A stretch of DNA of 64,000 nt from Kolteria novifilia (GTDB taxonomy: Bacteria > Planctomycetota > Planctomycetia > Kolteriales > Kolteriaceae). Under the pieces are notes generated by a model. That model saw only the letters and a program-made list of their open reading frames with translations, ran no database searches and had not been told where the DNA came from. A program made the position numbers and the translations under genes. The stretch is from contig CP036279.1 in the NCBI GenBank assembly GCA_007748055.1, positions 1 through 64,000 on the forward strand. Reading direction: 5' to 3'. Shown piece by piece: positions 56,543 through 64,000 of the stretch (positions are counted from its first letter, which is position 1; each line of letters starts with the position of its first letter).

Positions 56543-57262
56543 ATGCAAGTCATTCCCGCAATTGACCTGCGCGGCGGTAGCTGCGTGAGGCTTCGTCAGG
56601 GAGATTACGGACAAGAGACCGTCTTCGACGCCGACCCGGTCGCGGTCGCGCGTCGCTGGAAAGAGGAGGGAGCCGACTTCCTCCACCTCGTCGACCTCGA
56701 CGGCGCCAAGGAAGGACGACCGGTCAACACCGACGTCATCCGCGCCATCGTTTCCGACGTCGAGATCCCGTGCCAACTCGGCGGCGGGCTGCGCGATGAC
56801 GATGCGATCAAGGCCGCCTTCGACCTGGGAGTTTCGCGAGCGATCATCGGGACCCGCGCGGTGCGCGATCCCGAATGGTTCACCTCCGCGTGCGAACGAT
56901 TCCCCGGAAAACTCGTACTAGGGTTAGACGCCCGTGACGGCATGGTGGCAACCGATGGTTGGCTACAGGCCTCGGAAACGACCGCGGTCGAGTTGGCCAA
57001 GCATTACGCCGAGGCGCCGTTGGCGGCGATTGTCTACACCGACATCGCGCGCGATGGGATGATGTCGGGGCCGAATGTCGACGCGACGTGCCGCTTGGCC
57101 GAGTCGTCGCCGCATCAAGTCATCGCCTCGGGTGGGGTGACAACGATTGAGGATGTCCTGGAACTCCAGCGTCGGGGGATTGGTGCTTGCATCCTGGGAC
57201 GCACACTTTATGAAGGAAAGGTGAAGCTCCCGGAGCTCTTGAATCAACTTGGGGCGGTGTGA
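56543..57262 (+). CDS. hisA: ProFAR isomerase
   Basis: HisA isomerises ProFAR to PRFAR in the histidine pathway. The 239-residue TIM barrel has Asp8 in QVIPAIDLRGG, VDLDGAKEG, LGGGLRDDD (phosphate binding), DIARDGMMSGP (second catalytic Asp in the D-x-x-R-D-G motif) and ASGGVTTIEDV. The intact second motif contrasts with the HisA-like protein at 40740. The ATG at 56543 follows AAAAGGGG; a frame from 56525 would add six residues. Operon with hisH. Confidence 0.96.
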   Translation: MQVIPAIDLRGGSCVRLRQGDYGQETVFDADPVAVARRWKEEGADFLHLVDLDGAKEGRPVNTDVIRAIVSDVEIPCQLGGGLRDDDAIKAAFDLGVSRAIIGTRAVRDPEWFTSACERFPGKLVLGLDARDGMVATDGWLQASETTAVELAKHYAEAPLAAIVYTDIARDGMMSGPNVDATCRLAESSPHQVIASGGVTTIEDVLELQRRGIGACILGRTLYEGKVKLPELLNQLGAV

Positions 57263-57314
57263 GGTCGCGATACGATTTCGAGTTAATGTCCACACAACTT
57301 GAGGAGAGGCGGAG

Positions 57315-59357
57315 ATGGGGAACGTGTCCGTGCGCAGTATTCGGAACCTGGCTTTCGCGGGCCATGGAGCCGTGGGCAAAACAACGCTCTGCGACGCCCT
57401 CTTATTCTCCGCCAAAGCCACCGATCGCAAGGGCTCCGTCGATGACGGAACCAGCCTGCTCGACTTCGACGAAGAAGAGAAACATCGCAAACACTCGATC
57501 GATTCCTCCCTCTGTCATCTCGAATGGGATGGCAAACGCATCCAGATGATCGACACCCCCGGCTCGCCCGATTTCCAAGGGCAAGCGATCAGCGCGATCC
57601 ACAATGTCGAGACCGCCGTCATCGTCATCGACGCCCATCGCGGCATCGAAGTCAACACCCGCCGCATGTTCGAGGAGGCGGGCAAGGCGGGCGTCGCGCG
57701 GATCATCTTTCTCAACAAACTCGACAGCGAGGGCATCGAGTACGAGACGCTCGTCAACCTCGTGCGCGAGACCTTCGGCAACGAGTGCATCCCCATCCAG
57801 TTGCCGGTCGGCCTTGGCCCCGACCTCAAGGACGTGGTCAATCTCCTGACCCCGCCCCCGGAGTGGCCCGACGGACTCCCGATGGATGCCGCCGCCCTGC
57901 GCGAGGAGCTGATCGAGGACATCGTCGAGACCAACGACGAGTTGCTCGAGGGGTTCTTCGAAGGCAACATCCCTCCGACGGAAGTCCTCGCCGAGACCCT
58001 CGATCGCGCCATCGTCTCCGGGCAGATCATCCCGATCATGGGCGGATCGGCCAAGAAGGGCATCGGCCTGACGCAGTTTCTCGAGGAGGTCGCGACCTTC
58101 GCCCCTTCCCCGACCGAGGGACTCCTCCGCTCGGCACGGGCCGAGGATGACGAGATCGCCCTGCAGCCCGATCCCGAGAAGCCCTTCGTCGGACGGGTTT
58201 TCAAGACGCTCGTCGATAAGTTCGGCAATCAGACCTTCATTCGGGTCTATCAGGGATGCCTTCATCCCAACGCCAACGTCCGGTGTGCTCGCGACAGCTC
58301 CACCCATCGACTGGGCCAACTCCACGTCGTTCAGGGCAAGGAACACGAGAAGGTCGACGAGATCGGCCCCGGCGAGTTTCTCTGCGTCGCCAAGGTCGAC
58401 GGGGTCGAGATCAACGACACCCTCACGACCAACGGAGACCTCCTGATTCCACCGGTCCGCTTTCCGCGTCCGATGTTCCCCCTGGCGGTCGGCGCCAAGG
58501 AGCACAGCGACGATGCCAAGATCATTCAATCGCTGCGCAAGCTCGTCCACGAGGATCCGTGTCTGATCATCCATCGCGACGACGAGACACTCGAAACCAT
58601 CATGGAGGGGACCAGCCAGCTCCACTTGGAAGTGATCCAGAATCGCGTCAAGCAGCGCGACGGGGTCGAGATCGTCACGCACGAGCCCAAGATTCCCTAC
58701 AAGGAGACGATCACAATTCCCGGGGAGGGGACCTTTCGCCACAAGAAGCAGACCGGCGGGCGCGGCCAGTTCGCCGAGGTCCACCTTCGGCTCAAGCCCC
58801 GTCAGCCGGGCGAAGGTTTCGAATTCGTCAACAGCATCGTCGGCGGAGCGATTCCCGGCCAGTACATCCCCGCGGTGGAAAAGGGGGTGCGCGAGGTGAT
58901 GGCTCGCGGGATTCTTTCGGGATCGGAGATCATCGATCTCGAGGCCGAGGTCCACTTCGGCAAGTACCACGACGTCGACAGCTCCGAGCAGGCCTTCAAG
59001 TACGCCGCCGCGATGGCGTTCAAAGAGGCGTTCGAGCAATGTAAACCCTGTTTGCTCGAGCCGGTTGTCTCGATCGAGGTCATCGTCCCCGCCGAGCGGA
59101 TGGGCGATGTCAACGGCGATTTGAACACGCGCCGGGCTCATATCACCGGGCTGGACGCTCTTCCGGGCGGGCTCCAGGTCGTCAAGGCCCAAGTGCCGCT
59201 CGCGGAGGTCCTTCGCTACCAAACCGAGCTCAAGAGCCTCACTGCCGGCCAAGGCTCGTTCAGCATGGAATTCGACCACATGGCGGTCGTTCCGGCCAAT
59301 GTCCAGCAGCAAGTGATGGCCAAATACGCCCAACCGGAGATGGAAGAGCATCATTAA
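57315..59357 (+). CDS. Elongation factor G-like GTPase paralogue (EF-G2 type)
   Basis: An EF-G-like protein of 680 residues with all five domains: G domain (1-280) with GHGAVGKT (16-23) and NKLD (134-137), domain II, III with KEHSDDAKIIQSLRKLVHED, IV (about 460-600) and V. Two features separate it from true EF-G. The DTPG motif reads DTPGSPDF, with Ser84 replacing the catalytic His of DTPGHVDF; and switch I lacks the usual RGITI. It is therefore probably a paralogue with a weakened or altered GTPase. GAGGAG and GGAG precede the ATG. It follows hisA by 52 bp on the same strand. Confidence 0.93.
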   Translation: MGNVSVRSIRNLAFAGHGAVGKTTLCDALLFSAKATDRKGSVDDGTSLLDFDEEEKHRKHSIDSSLCHLEWDGKRIQMIDTPGSPDFQGQAISAIHNVETAVIVIDAHRGIEVNTRRMFEEAGKAGVARIIFLNKLDSEGIEYETLVNLVRETFGNECIPIQLPVGLGPDLKDVVNLLTPPPEWPDGLPMDAAALREELIEDIVETNDELLEGFFEGNIPPTEVLAETLDRAIVSGQIIPIMGGSAKKGIGLTQFLEEVATFAPSPTEGLLRSARAEDDEIALQPDPEKPFVGRVFKTLVDKFGNQTFIRVYQGCLHPNANVRCARDSSTHRLGQLHVVQGKEHEKVDEIGPGEFLCVAKVDGVEINDTLTTNGDLLIPPVRFPRPMFPLAVGAKEHSDDAKIIQSLRKLVHEDPCLIIHRDDETLETIMEGTSQLHLEVIQNRVKQRDGVEIVTHEPKIPYKETITIPGEGTFRHKKQTGGRGQFAEVHLRLKPRQPGEGFEFVNSIVGGAIPGQYIPAVEKGVREVMARGILSGSEIIDLEAEVHFGKYHDVDSSEQAFKYAAAMAFKEAFEQCKPCLLEPVVSIEVIVPAERMGDVNGDLNTRRAHITGLDALPGGLQVVKAQVPLAEVLRYQTELKSLTAGQGSFSMEFDHMAVVPANVQQQVMAKYAQPEMEEHH

Positions 59358-59543
59358 GTTATTGACGATCGACTCACAATTCGCGAAACAAAGTGCTTGT
59401 GTGGGTCGATCATGCTCGTCGTGTGATGGCGCGGTGTTCCGCGCCGCCTACCCGCCGACCAAACGAGGTCTCCTCCATCCATACCAGCGAGGGGGCCTCG
59501 GGGATGTCTGAGCTCGCGATCACTCGTTCGGAATCGACTGCGC

Positions 59544-61130
59544 ATGGCTGCCGACACCTTTGACGCGATCGTGATCGGTGGCGGCCACAACGGCTTGATC
59601 GCGGCCGCCTACCTTGCGCGGGCGGGCCGAAAGGTCCTCGTCCTGGAACGCCGACCCCTCGTGGGCGGCGCCTGCGTCACCGAGGAGGTCTTCCCCGGCT
59701 ACCGCGTCTCGACCGCCTCCTACGTCGTCAGTCTGCTCCGGCCCGAGATCATCCGCGATCTGGGACTCAAGGAACGCGGCTATGAAGTGATCGTCCGCGA
59801 TCCTTCCTCCTTCTCCCCCTACCCCGGCGGACGCTATCTCTTTTTCTGGCGCGACGCCGACAAGACGCGGGCGGAGATCTCGAAGTTCTCCGAGCGTGAC
59901 GCGGCCCAGTTCGCCGACTACGAACGTCATCTCGAGGAGCTTGCCGAACTCGTCGAACCGCTCCTTCGCATGCCCCCCATCGATCCGGCCTCCAGGCGTT
60001 GGCGCGACCTGTGGCGTCTGGCGCGTCTCGGCCTGCGAATGCGAAAGCGCTCGGCGGAACTGATTCGCCTCAGCTCGCTGAGTGTCGCGGACTACCTCGA
60101 TCGCTGGTTCGAGTCGGAGGAACTCAAGGTCCGGCTCGCCACCGACGGCGTCATCGGTGCTCTCGCGGGGCCCTACACGCCCGGTACCGCGTATGTCCTC
60201 TTTCACCACGTCATGGGCCAGACCGAAGGTCAGCGGGGAGTTTGGGGCTATGTCCGTGGCGGCATGGGAACGATCAGTGAGTCGATCGCCGACTATGTCC
60301 GCGCCAAGGGTGGCACCATCGAGACCGAGGCCGACGTCGCCCGCATCGTCGTCAAAGGCGAGCGCGCCGAGGGCGTGCTTCTTCGCGACGGCCGCGAGTT
60401 CCAAGCCAAGGCGGTGCTGAGCAATGCCGACCCCAAGCGGACCTTCTTGCAACTCTTCGACCCGCTCGACTTGCCGGAAGAACTCGTCGACGATGTCCGG
60501 CGGCTGCGGATGGCCAGCGGTTCGGTGAAGATCAACATCGCCGCGTCGGGGCTACCCAACTTCCACGCCTACCCCGGCACCAAAGCAGGTCCGCAGCACC
60601 AGGGGACGATCCACCTCTGCCCCAGCCTCGACTACATGGAGGACGCCTTCGAGGACGCCAAACGGGGCCGCCCATCGAAGAAGCCGGTGGTCGAGATGTG
60701 CATTCCGAGTGTCGTCGACCCGAGCCTCGCTCCCGACGGCAAGCATCTGATTTCGCTCTTCGTGCAATACGCTCCCTATAAGCTGGCCGATGGCAAGCAG
60801 TGGGACGACGCGGCCGAGCGCAACTTCGCCAACAGCGTCTTCGCGGTCATCCGCGAGTACGTGACCAACTGGGATGAGATCGTCGACGAGTACCAGATCC
60901 TGACGCCCAAGGGGATCGAGGACCGTTTCGGCATGACCGGCGGCAACATCTTCCACGGCGAGATGACGCTCGATCAGCTCCTCTTCATGCGCCCCTTCCC
61001 AACGTGCGCCCGCTACGGGACGCCGATCAAGGACTTCTACCTTTGCGGCTCGGGCGTTCATCCCGGCGGCGGCGTCCTCGGCACTCCCGGCTACCTCGCC
61101 GCCAAAGCCGCCCTCCGCAAGAGTCTGTAG
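59544..61130 (+). CDS. FAD-dependent oxidoreductase, PYROXD2/phytoene desaturase-like
   Basis: The 528-residue protein belongs to the FAD-dependent desaturase-like superfamily. Rossmann motif IGGGHNGLIAAAYLARAG (about residues 11-28) followed by the Glu in LVLERR, then GGACVTEEVFPGYRVSTASY, typical of the PYROXD2 and CrtI-like branch. The C-terminus has FYLCGSGVHPGGGVLGTPGY, the second FAD-binding region. CrtI enzymes desaturate carotenoids, but PYROXD2-like members have unknown roles. No carotenoid gene is nearby. The ribosome binding site is weak (GGAA). Confidence 0.88.
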   Translation: MAADTFDAIVIGGGHNGLIAAAYLARAGRKVLVLERRPLVGGACVTEEVFPGYRVSTASYVVSLLRPEIIRDLGLKERGYEVIVRDPSSFSPYPGGRYLFFWRDADKTRAEISKFSERDAAQFADYERHLEELAELVEPLLRMPPIDPASRRWRDLWRLARLGLRMRKRSAELIRLSSLSVADYLDRWFESEELKVRLATDGVIGALAGPYTPGTAYVLFHHVMGQTEGQRGVWGYVRGGMGTISESIADYVRAKGGTIETEADVARIVVKGERAEGVLLRDGREFQAKAVLSNADPKRTFLQLFDPLDLPEELVDDVRRLRMASGSVKINIAASGLPNFHAYPGTKAGPQHQGTIHLCPSLDYMEDAFEDAKRGRPSKKPVVEMCIPSVVDPSLAPDGKHLISLFVQYAPYKLADGKQWDDAAERNFANSVFAVIREYVTNWDEIVDEYQILTPKGIEDRFGMTGGNIFHGEMTLDQLLFMRPFPTCARYGTPIKDFYLCGSGVHPGGGVLGTPGYLAAKAALRKSL

Positions 61131-61150
61131 GGTGTATCAGGAGTAGGGTG

Positions 61151-61262
61151 CGTTTCCTCTGCTCCCCCTTGCCCAAGGGGATAGGCCCACTTTCTCCCCC
61201 TTGTCCAAGGCGGAGTAAGAGGGGGGCTCGCGCCCAGCGATCCTGGCGGGCGTGGCTTCGAT
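61151..61262. repeat. CTCCCCCTT-type repeat
   Basis: GCTCCCCCTTGCCCAAGGGG, then TTCTCCCCCTTGTCCAAGG and GATCCTGGCGGGCGTGGCTT. Related to 27898-28000 and 35479-35586, but the second hairpin arm is degenerate. It fills much of the 274-bp gap between the PYROXD2-like and DUF1579 genes. Confidence 0.65.
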
Positions 61263-61404
61263 CCCCATCGACCTCGCATTTCGACTTCTTTCCAGCTCGC
61301 GGTCGAATGACGCCATCGCCAATCGACTAAGCAATAACGTGACCTTCGATACGTCGGGCTGTATCGTTGATATCCATCTTCCACACATTGAGGAGACCGT
61401 ATCG

Positions 61405-61878
61405 ATGTTTGCCAAACCGCAGAAAGAACACGAATGGCTCGCCCAACTCGTCGGCGAATGGACGTTCGTTCACGAGTGCGAGGAGCCGGACGGCAAGAAG
61501 TCGACGAGCTCAGGCACCATCTCCTGTCGGATGCTCGGCGGGTTGTGGCTGATCGTCGAGAGCTCCGGCGAGGCGCCCGACCACGGTCCATGGTCCTCGA
61601 TCATGACCCTTGGGTTCGACCCGGCCCAGAACCAGTTCGTCGGCACTTTCATCGGCTCGATGATGGCCAACATCTGGCCCTACCACGGCGTCCTCGACGA
61701 GAGCGGCAAGCGCCTACCCCTCAACTCGCACGGCCCCAAGTGCGAAGGTAGCGGCACCTGCAACTACCGCGACACGATCGAGCTTGTCGACAACGACCGT
61801 TGGCTCTTTCTCAGCGAACTGCAGGACGACGAAGGTAACTGGACCCAGTTCATGACCGCCACCCAAACGCGGAGCTGA
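61405..61878 (+). CDS. DUF1579 family protein
   Basis: A 157-residue protein with the DUF1579 features: HEWLAQLVGEWTFVHE at the N-terminus, the LGGLWLIVESSGE stretch, IMTLGFDPAQNQFVGTFIGS and later DNDRWLFLSELQDDEGNW. No signal peptide. Function unknown. ATG 61405 is chosen with AGGAG about nine bases upstream; the frame from 61252 is a read-back into repeat sequence. A perfect hairpin lies 64 bp after its stop codon. Confidence 0.92.
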   Translation: MFAKPQKEHEWLAQLVGEWTFVHECEEPDGKKSTSSGTISCRMLGGLWLIVESSGEAPDHGPWSSIMTLGFDPAQNQFVGTFIGSMMANIWPYHGVLDESGKRLPLNSHGPKCEGSGTCNYRDTIELVDNDRWLFLSELQDDEGNWTQFMTATQTRS

Positions 61879-61941
61879 AAGACCACCTCGCCAATGCCGT
61901 CACCACAAACGGTCAGGGGTCTCCAGGGGACCGTCATGGGT

Positions 61942-61969
61942 AAGACTCACGCATGCGTGAGTCTTTTCC
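61942..61969. terminator. Candidate terminator: perfect 24-bp palindrome plus T run
   Basis: Perfect palindrome at 61942-61965 whose arms are AAGACTCACGCA and its complement, followed by TTTTCC (with the palindrome's last two T's). It follows the DUF1579 stop codon by 63 bp. The stem is GACTCACGCATG-rich with no loop, unlike a standard terminator, but the T run fits. Confidence 0.4.
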
Positions 61970-61995
61970 GCATGCCCACGCATGCGTGGGCATGC
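61970..61995. repeat. Perfect 26-bp palindrome of the ATGCCCACG family
   Basis: Arms GCATGCCCACGCA and its complement, immediately adjacent to the 24-bp palindrome. It shares the CACGCATGCGTG core with that palindrome and ATGCCCACG with the repeats at 7108 and 42186. The rest of 61996-62401 shows no gene or repeat that I can support. Confidence 0.85.
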
Positions 61996-62401
61996 TCAGA
62001 GAGTTCTGGCTTGCGTGGAACGCTGCCCGCCGCGGACAAAGCCGGCCGATTGATTCGGCGCCATTCGCCGATGGCAGTTCCCAGCCGCGAAGCGGTGACA
62101 GCACGACGCCTGACACGTCAGTGCCAGGTAAATGTCAATCACCGATGCGGAGCCCTGAGTGGGCGACATCGGCCACGGGGGAAGATACTCTCCGCCGGTC
62201 CCGATGCATCGTGGATGGTGTCGACTTTCCTTGCGGAGAGGTTGCGCCGGCGAAGATGCCGTCAGTGGTCCCTCGCCAATCAAACGATATGAAGCGAACG
62301 CGCATCACGCCCAACGCCTTCGGATGGAGCGCTCTTCGATTGGTCGGTTGACGTCTCCGCAATGAATGGAAATCGTCATGTCACGTCGCTTGCTTCGACC
62401 G

Positions 62402-63026
62402 TTTGCGCTCGTCGTCGTGTTCGGTCTTATTCCAACGATCAGGTAGACAACCCCCGCGGGGTTGGTGGCTTCCATCATTCGATACCCAGGGTGCGCGAAG
62501 CGCGACCCTGGGCTTCGTCAGAGAACGGCGTTGCCGTTCGGATTTGCGCTCGTCGTCGTGTTCGGTCTTACTCCAACGATCAGCTAGACAACCCCCGCGG
62601 GGTTGGTGGCTTTCATCATTCGATACCCAGGGTGCGCGAAGCGCGACCCTGGGCTTCGTCAGAGAACGGCGTTGCCGTTCGGATTTGCGCTCGTCGTCGT
62701 GTTCGGTCTTATTCCAACGATCAGCTAGACAACCCCCACGGGGTTGGTGGCTTCCATCATTCGATACCCAGGGTGCGCGAAGCGCGACCCTGGGCTTCGT
62801 CAGAGAACGGCGTTGCCGTTCGGATTTGCGCTCGCCGTCGTGTTCGGTCTTATTCCAACGATCAGCTAGACAACCCCCACGGGGTTGGTGGCTTCCATCA
62901 TTCGATACCCAGGGTGCGCGAAGCGCGACCCTGGGCTTCGTCAGAGAACGGCGTTGCCGTTCGGATTTGCGCTCGTCGTCGTGTTCGGTCTTATTCCAAC
63001 GATCAGCTAGACAACCCCCGCGGGGT
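62402..63026. repeat. Tandem array of the three-hairpin element, 141-bp units
   Basis: Units start at 62402, 62543, 62684 and 62825 and 62966 (exact 141-bp spacing), the last being partial. Each contains CGCTCGTCGTCGTGTTCGG, CCAACGATCAG, GACAACCCC / GGGGTTGG, CATCATTCGATACCC, the hairpin CCCAGGGTGCGCGAAG / CGCGACCCTGGG and GAACGGCGTTGCCGTTCGG. Single-base differences separate the units. 141 is a multiple of three, so long false open frames run through the array on both strands. Confidence 0.95.
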
Positions 63027-63066
63027 CCGTCGACGTTTGCTGGAATAGGCGGAAAGCACCTTGGGC

Positions 63067-63164
63067 CTATGCCGAAGGCATTGACTAGCGAAGCCCAGGG
63101 TCGCGCTTCGCGCACCCTGGGTTAGGGTGACACCCCGTCGTCCAAACCCCAGAGGGGTTTTCTA
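63067..63164. repeat. Three-hairpin element, form B, overlapping the glycosyltransferase end
   Basis: Hairpin ATGCCGAAGGCAT, GACTAGCGAAGCCCAGGGTCG, CGCACCCTGGG and hairpin AAACCCCAGAGGGGTTTT at 63144-63161. The last 27 codons and the stop of the minus-strand gene at 63085 lie inside it, so the gene reads out through this element. Confidence 0.9.
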
Positions 63165-64000
63165 ACCTTCGGTTATCCTCGTTGATGCTTGCGACACCGT
63201 TCAAACGAAGCACTTCCTTCTCATCGACGAGATATCTCGGGCGCTGACGCAGTTCGCCGAGCGCTCGCCAAAGGTACTCGCCCAGGACGCCCACGCAAAG
63301 AAGCTGCACGCCCCCAACGCCGAAGATGCTCGCGAGGACGAGACGAAGTGTGGTCTCCGAACCGAAGGGTAGCGAAACCGCCGTCCCCAGCGACGCGAGC
63401 AGGCAGCATCCCCCCGCGAGACTCGCAAGACGCAGCGGCAGCGCCGAGAACGCGACGAACGAGTCACCCGCGAGGTTCCAACGTTTTGCCCACGTCCACA
63501 TCGAGCGACCCTCTTGGCGAGCCTCCCGGACATAGGGACGTTCGGTGCGCGGGTAGCCGAGCCAGACGATGAGTGCCGTCAGCGAGGTGTGTAGCTCGGG
63601 GCAGCGCTGGAGGTCGTCGACGACGCGACGATCGAGAAGAGCGAAATCGTAGCCTCCTTGCGGCAGTCTCGGCAGCGCGAGCGTCCGAAAGAGCCGGTGG
63701 AAGAGGCTTGAGGTCGCGGTGACGCTCCAGGCGTCGGATCGGGACTCGCGTGTGGCGAGGACGACGGGACTGCCACGGCGCCAATCCGCAATCATCGCGG
63801 AAAGATGTTGGGGTGGGTCTTGTAAATCGGCGCTCAAAAACGCGACGATGTCCGCGTCTCCGGCATGATCGAGCCCGGCGCGGATGGCTTGGAACGAGCC
63901 AACATTGCGAACCAGCGGGAGAACGGAAACCCGTTCGTCTTGGGCGGCGAGTTCTTCGAGAACAGCCCGGCTGTCATCTTGGGAGCCGTCGTCGACGAAG
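63085..64000 (-). CDS. Family 2 glycosyltransferase with C-terminal TM helices, cut by the window end
   Basis: GT2-type enzyme of the polyprenyl-phosphate hexose synthase class (GtrB/ArnC/dolichol-phosphate type): the minus-strand reading opens with VDDGSQDDS at the right edge (so the first about 80-90 residues lie outside), then ADLQDPPQHL, GGYDFALLDRRVVDDL (the usual GG-D-LLDR motif) and two TM helices (about LRLASLAGGCCLLASLGTAVS and LVLASIFGVGGVQLLCVGVL). Catalysis would transfer a sugar to a polyprenyl phosphate at the inner membrane. The normal protein probably ends near EDNRR; the final LENPSGVWTTGCHPNPGCAK and stop come from the repeat element. Upstream start is not visible. Confidence 0.85.
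   Translation of the reverse strand, partial: FVDDGSQDDSRAVLEELAAQDERVSVLPLVRNVGSFQAIRAGLDHAGDADIVAFLSADLQDPPQHLSAMIADWRRGSPVVLATRESRSDAWSVTATSSLFHRLFRTLALPRLPQGGYDFALLDRRVVDDLQRCPELHTSLTALIVWLGYPRTERPYVREARQEGRSMWTWAKRWNLAGDSFVAFSALPLRLASLAGGCCLLASLGTAVSLPFGSETTLRLVLASIFGVGGVQLLCVGVLGEYLWRALGELRQRPRYLVDEKEVLRLNGVASINEDNRRLENPSGVWTTGCHPNPGCAKRDPGLR

Noticed and set aside
57402-59354. A 650-residue minus-strand frame opposite the EF-G-like gene
   Set aside because: Shadow of the EF-G-like gene.
62362-63125. Three long frames (228-244 residues) with a 47-residue repeated sequence
   Set aside because: They arise from a 141-bp repeat, a multiple of three that keeps frames open on both strands; the unit codes for hairpin DNA.

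Overview
The window looks like the start of a planctomycete (Planctomycetota) chromosome. It opens on the ATG of dnaA and runs dnaA-dnaN-dciA-gyrB, the classical origin-proximal order. The planctomycete call rests on a DUF1559 prepilin-like protein with the H-x9-DG motif (5969-7069), a secreted CPFC-type protein of planctomycete style (35717-36901), a HisA/HisF-related protein without the second catalytic Asp, a PYROXD2-like oxidoreductase, high G+C, and many short palindromic intergenic repeats. Genus and species cannot be assigned from the sequence alone. No rRNA, tRNA, CRISPR array, prophage or insertion sequence was recognised.

Layout. 1-5.4 kb: replication genes. 6-9.1 kb: DUF1559 protein, AlkD-like DNA alkylation repair protein, TrkA-domain K+ channel. 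9.3-14.1 kb: RND pump and its periplasmic adaptor. 14.6-19.2 kb: small secreted protein, beta-propeller lactonase, ClpB. 19.7-23.2 kb: metallophosphoesterase, YccF membrane protein, IlvD/Edd dehydratase. 23.4-27.6 kb: two MotB-like proteins, MotA-like protein and a sensor histidine kinase. 28-33 kb: type 1 periplasmic binding protein, two small membrane proteins, PHP-type phosphatase, CNNM/CorC transporter. 34-41.9 kb: Ser/Thr kinase, secreted CPFC protein, methyltransferase, flavodoxin behind a Fur-box-like palindrome, membrane protein, HisA-like protein coupled to YjbQ. 42.3-47 kb: sugar ABC importer whose ATPase is fused to one permease. 47.3-54.2 kb: three-domain secreted protease, D-2-hydroxyacid dehydrogenase, lysA overlapping a dihydroorotase-like gene, fatty acid hydroxylase-like protein. 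54.7-61.9 kb: thioredoxin-like protein, hisH, hisA, EF-G-like GTPase, PYROXD2-like oxidoreductase, DUF1579 protein. 63.1-64 kb: family 2 glycosyltransferase running off the right edge.

The gene content is mostly chromosomal housekeeping and envelope functions. The clear multi-gene units are dnaA-dnaN-dciA-gyrB, adaptor-RND pump, MotA-MotB-MotB, the ABC importer (fused ATPase/permease, permease, lipoprotein), yjbQ-hisA-like, lysA-dihydroorotase-like, and thioredoxin-hisH-hisA. Four of these include start/stop overlaps or near-abutting genes.

The most unusual structure is between genes. At least four families of hairpin-forming repeats recur: a three-hairpin element also found as a 141-bp tandem array; an 83-bp tandem array; a composite element carrying 33-bp tandem repeats, twice inside probable operons; and CTCCCCCTT and ATGCCCACC palindromes, including two adjacent perfect palindromes of 24 and 26 bp. 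The three-hairpin element also appears to supply the last codons and the stop of the glycosyltransferase gene. Start codons were moved inward from the longest frame wherever a ribosome binding site, family length or an overlap with the upstream stop supported it.
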